Of a stretch of DNA of 6,535 nt, positions 5,882-6,535 are shown piece by piece. The position numbers and the translations under genes are program-made. Under the pieces are notes generated by a model that did not search any database, was not told the origin of the DNA, and saw nothing but the letters and a program-made list of their open reading frames with translations. Within the stretch, counting starts at the first letter, position 1, and each line of letters opens with the position of its first letter. Origin of the DNA: a candidate division CSSED10-310 bacterium (lineage in GTDB: Bacteria > CSSED10-310 > JAFGDC01); contig JAFGDC010000520.1 of NCBI GenBank assembly GCA_016932295.1, forward strand, positions 1 through 6,535. Reading direction: 5' to 3'.

Positions 5882-6535
5882 ATGGCAGCGCGAATCGAGG
5901 AGATGATCGGCGCCAGGGTGATCGTGTTTGACGGCGCCCTGGGCACGGAATTGTTCAAGCGGGGACTGCCCCAGGGGATCAGCCCGGAAGAATGGAACCT
6001 GATCAACCCCGCTGCCGTGGCGGCGGTGCATCGCGACTACCTGGAGGCAGGCGCCCAGGCGATCACTACCAATACATTCGGGGGTTCGGTCATGAAACTG
6101 GCCGAATTCGGCCTGGCGGACAAGGTGACCGAGATCAATCGACGCGGCGTGGAGCTGGCGCGGGAAGCGGCGGGTGACCGCGCCTGGGTGGCGGCTTCCA
6201 TGGGTCCGGGCGGCAAGCTCCTAGCGCCGCTGGGCGAGACGACCTTCAATGCTGTCTATAATTCCTATGTACCACAAGTTCGTGCTTTTGCAGCCGGCGG
6301 CGCGGATCTCGTCATTATCGAGACCATGTCGGACATCAGTGAATTGAAGGCAGCGGCAATGGCGGTCAGGGATCACTCCGATCTGCCGTTCATCGCCACC
6401 ATGACGTTCGATGCGAAGGGACGGACAGCCACCGGCAGCAATCCCGCCGCCATGGCAGCCATGCTCGAACCATTCACGCCGCTCGCCATCGGCGCCAACT
6501 GCGGCATGGGTCCGATAACCATGGCTGAAATCATC
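5882..6535 (+). CDS. Homocysteine S-methyltransferase domain protein, MetH-like (N-terminal part, cut by window edge)
   Basis: The visible 218 residues are the N-terminal part of a homocysteine-binding TIM barrel that moves a methyl group to homocysteine to make methionine. Family motifs are DGALGTEL (17-24), the EEWNL region (36-40), TTNTFGG (62-68), ASMGPGG (105-111), IIETMSD (145-151) and GANCGMGP (204-211). Cys207 is the first of the three zinc-binding cysteines; the later Cys pair would lie past the window edge. The ATG at 5882 follows a good GAGGTGAG at 5871-5878. Whether this is full MetH (with folate, cobalamin and activation domains), a shorter MetH with separate subunits, or a stand-alone methyltransferase using S-methylmethionine or betaine cannot be decided from this fragment. 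No SAM or cobalamin riboswitch fits in the 49 nt upstream. Confidence 0.92.
   Translation, partial: MAARIEEMIGARVIVFDGALGTELFKRGLPQGISPEEWNLINPAAVAAVHRDYLEAGAQAITTNTFGGSVMKLAEFGLADKVTEINRRGVELAREAAGDRAWVAASMGPGGKLLAPLGETTFNAVYNSYVPQVRAFAAGGADLVIIETMSDISELKAAAMAVRDHSDLPFIATMTFDAKGRTATGSNPAAMAAMLEPFTPLAIGANCGMGPITMAEII

Overview
The window is a GC-rich bacterial chromosomal segment, densely coding on both strands. I see no insertion sequence, CRISPR array, tRNA, rRNA or phage gene. The gene set is a Lon-like AAA+ protease, an NSS transporter with its small subunit followed by a DUF4911-like gene, a beta-CASP ribonuclease, an SDR and a homocysteine methyltransferase. It suggests a Gram-negative bacterium, perhaps of the former Deltaproteobacteria (Desulfobacterota). 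That placement is a low-confidence inference from gene content, mainly the DUF4911-like protein.

Layout. (1) Positions 1-833, minus strand: the N-terminal 277 residues of an AAA_32-type Lon-like protease, running off the left edge. (2) Positions 834-1378: a long non-coding stretch with a -10 box and structured leader for the protease, an odd lipobox-like reading frame, a 14-bp perfect palindrome and a good sigma70-type promoter for the next operon. (3) Positions 1379-3338, plus strand: a tight three-gene operon of a 12-TM-type sodium-dependent amino-acid transporter, a 32-residue MetS-like small subunit and a small DUF4911-like protein. (4) Positions 3237-4900, minus strand: a beta-CASP metallo-RNase and, 2 nt downstream, an 86-residue membrane protein whose end overlaps the DUF4911-like gene tail to tail by 102 bp. 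(5) Positions 4901-5058: a divergent promoter region. (6) Positions 5059-6535, plus strand: an SDR oxidoreductase, probably made from a leaderless mRNA, then a homocysteine S-methyltransferase / MetH-type N-terminal domain that runs off the right edge.

Functional reading. The transporter plus MetS-like subunit is the architecture of methionine/alanine importers (MetPS), and the window ends in a homocysteine methyltransferase, so a methionine theme is plausible, although the two loci are separate transcription units. The transporter carries residues matching the whole chloride site of animal SLC6 carriers. The most system-like arrangement is the RNase followed by a coupled small membrane protein, which could be a membrane tether or partner for the nuclease; this is inference only. 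Most of the rest is ordinary housekeeping content.
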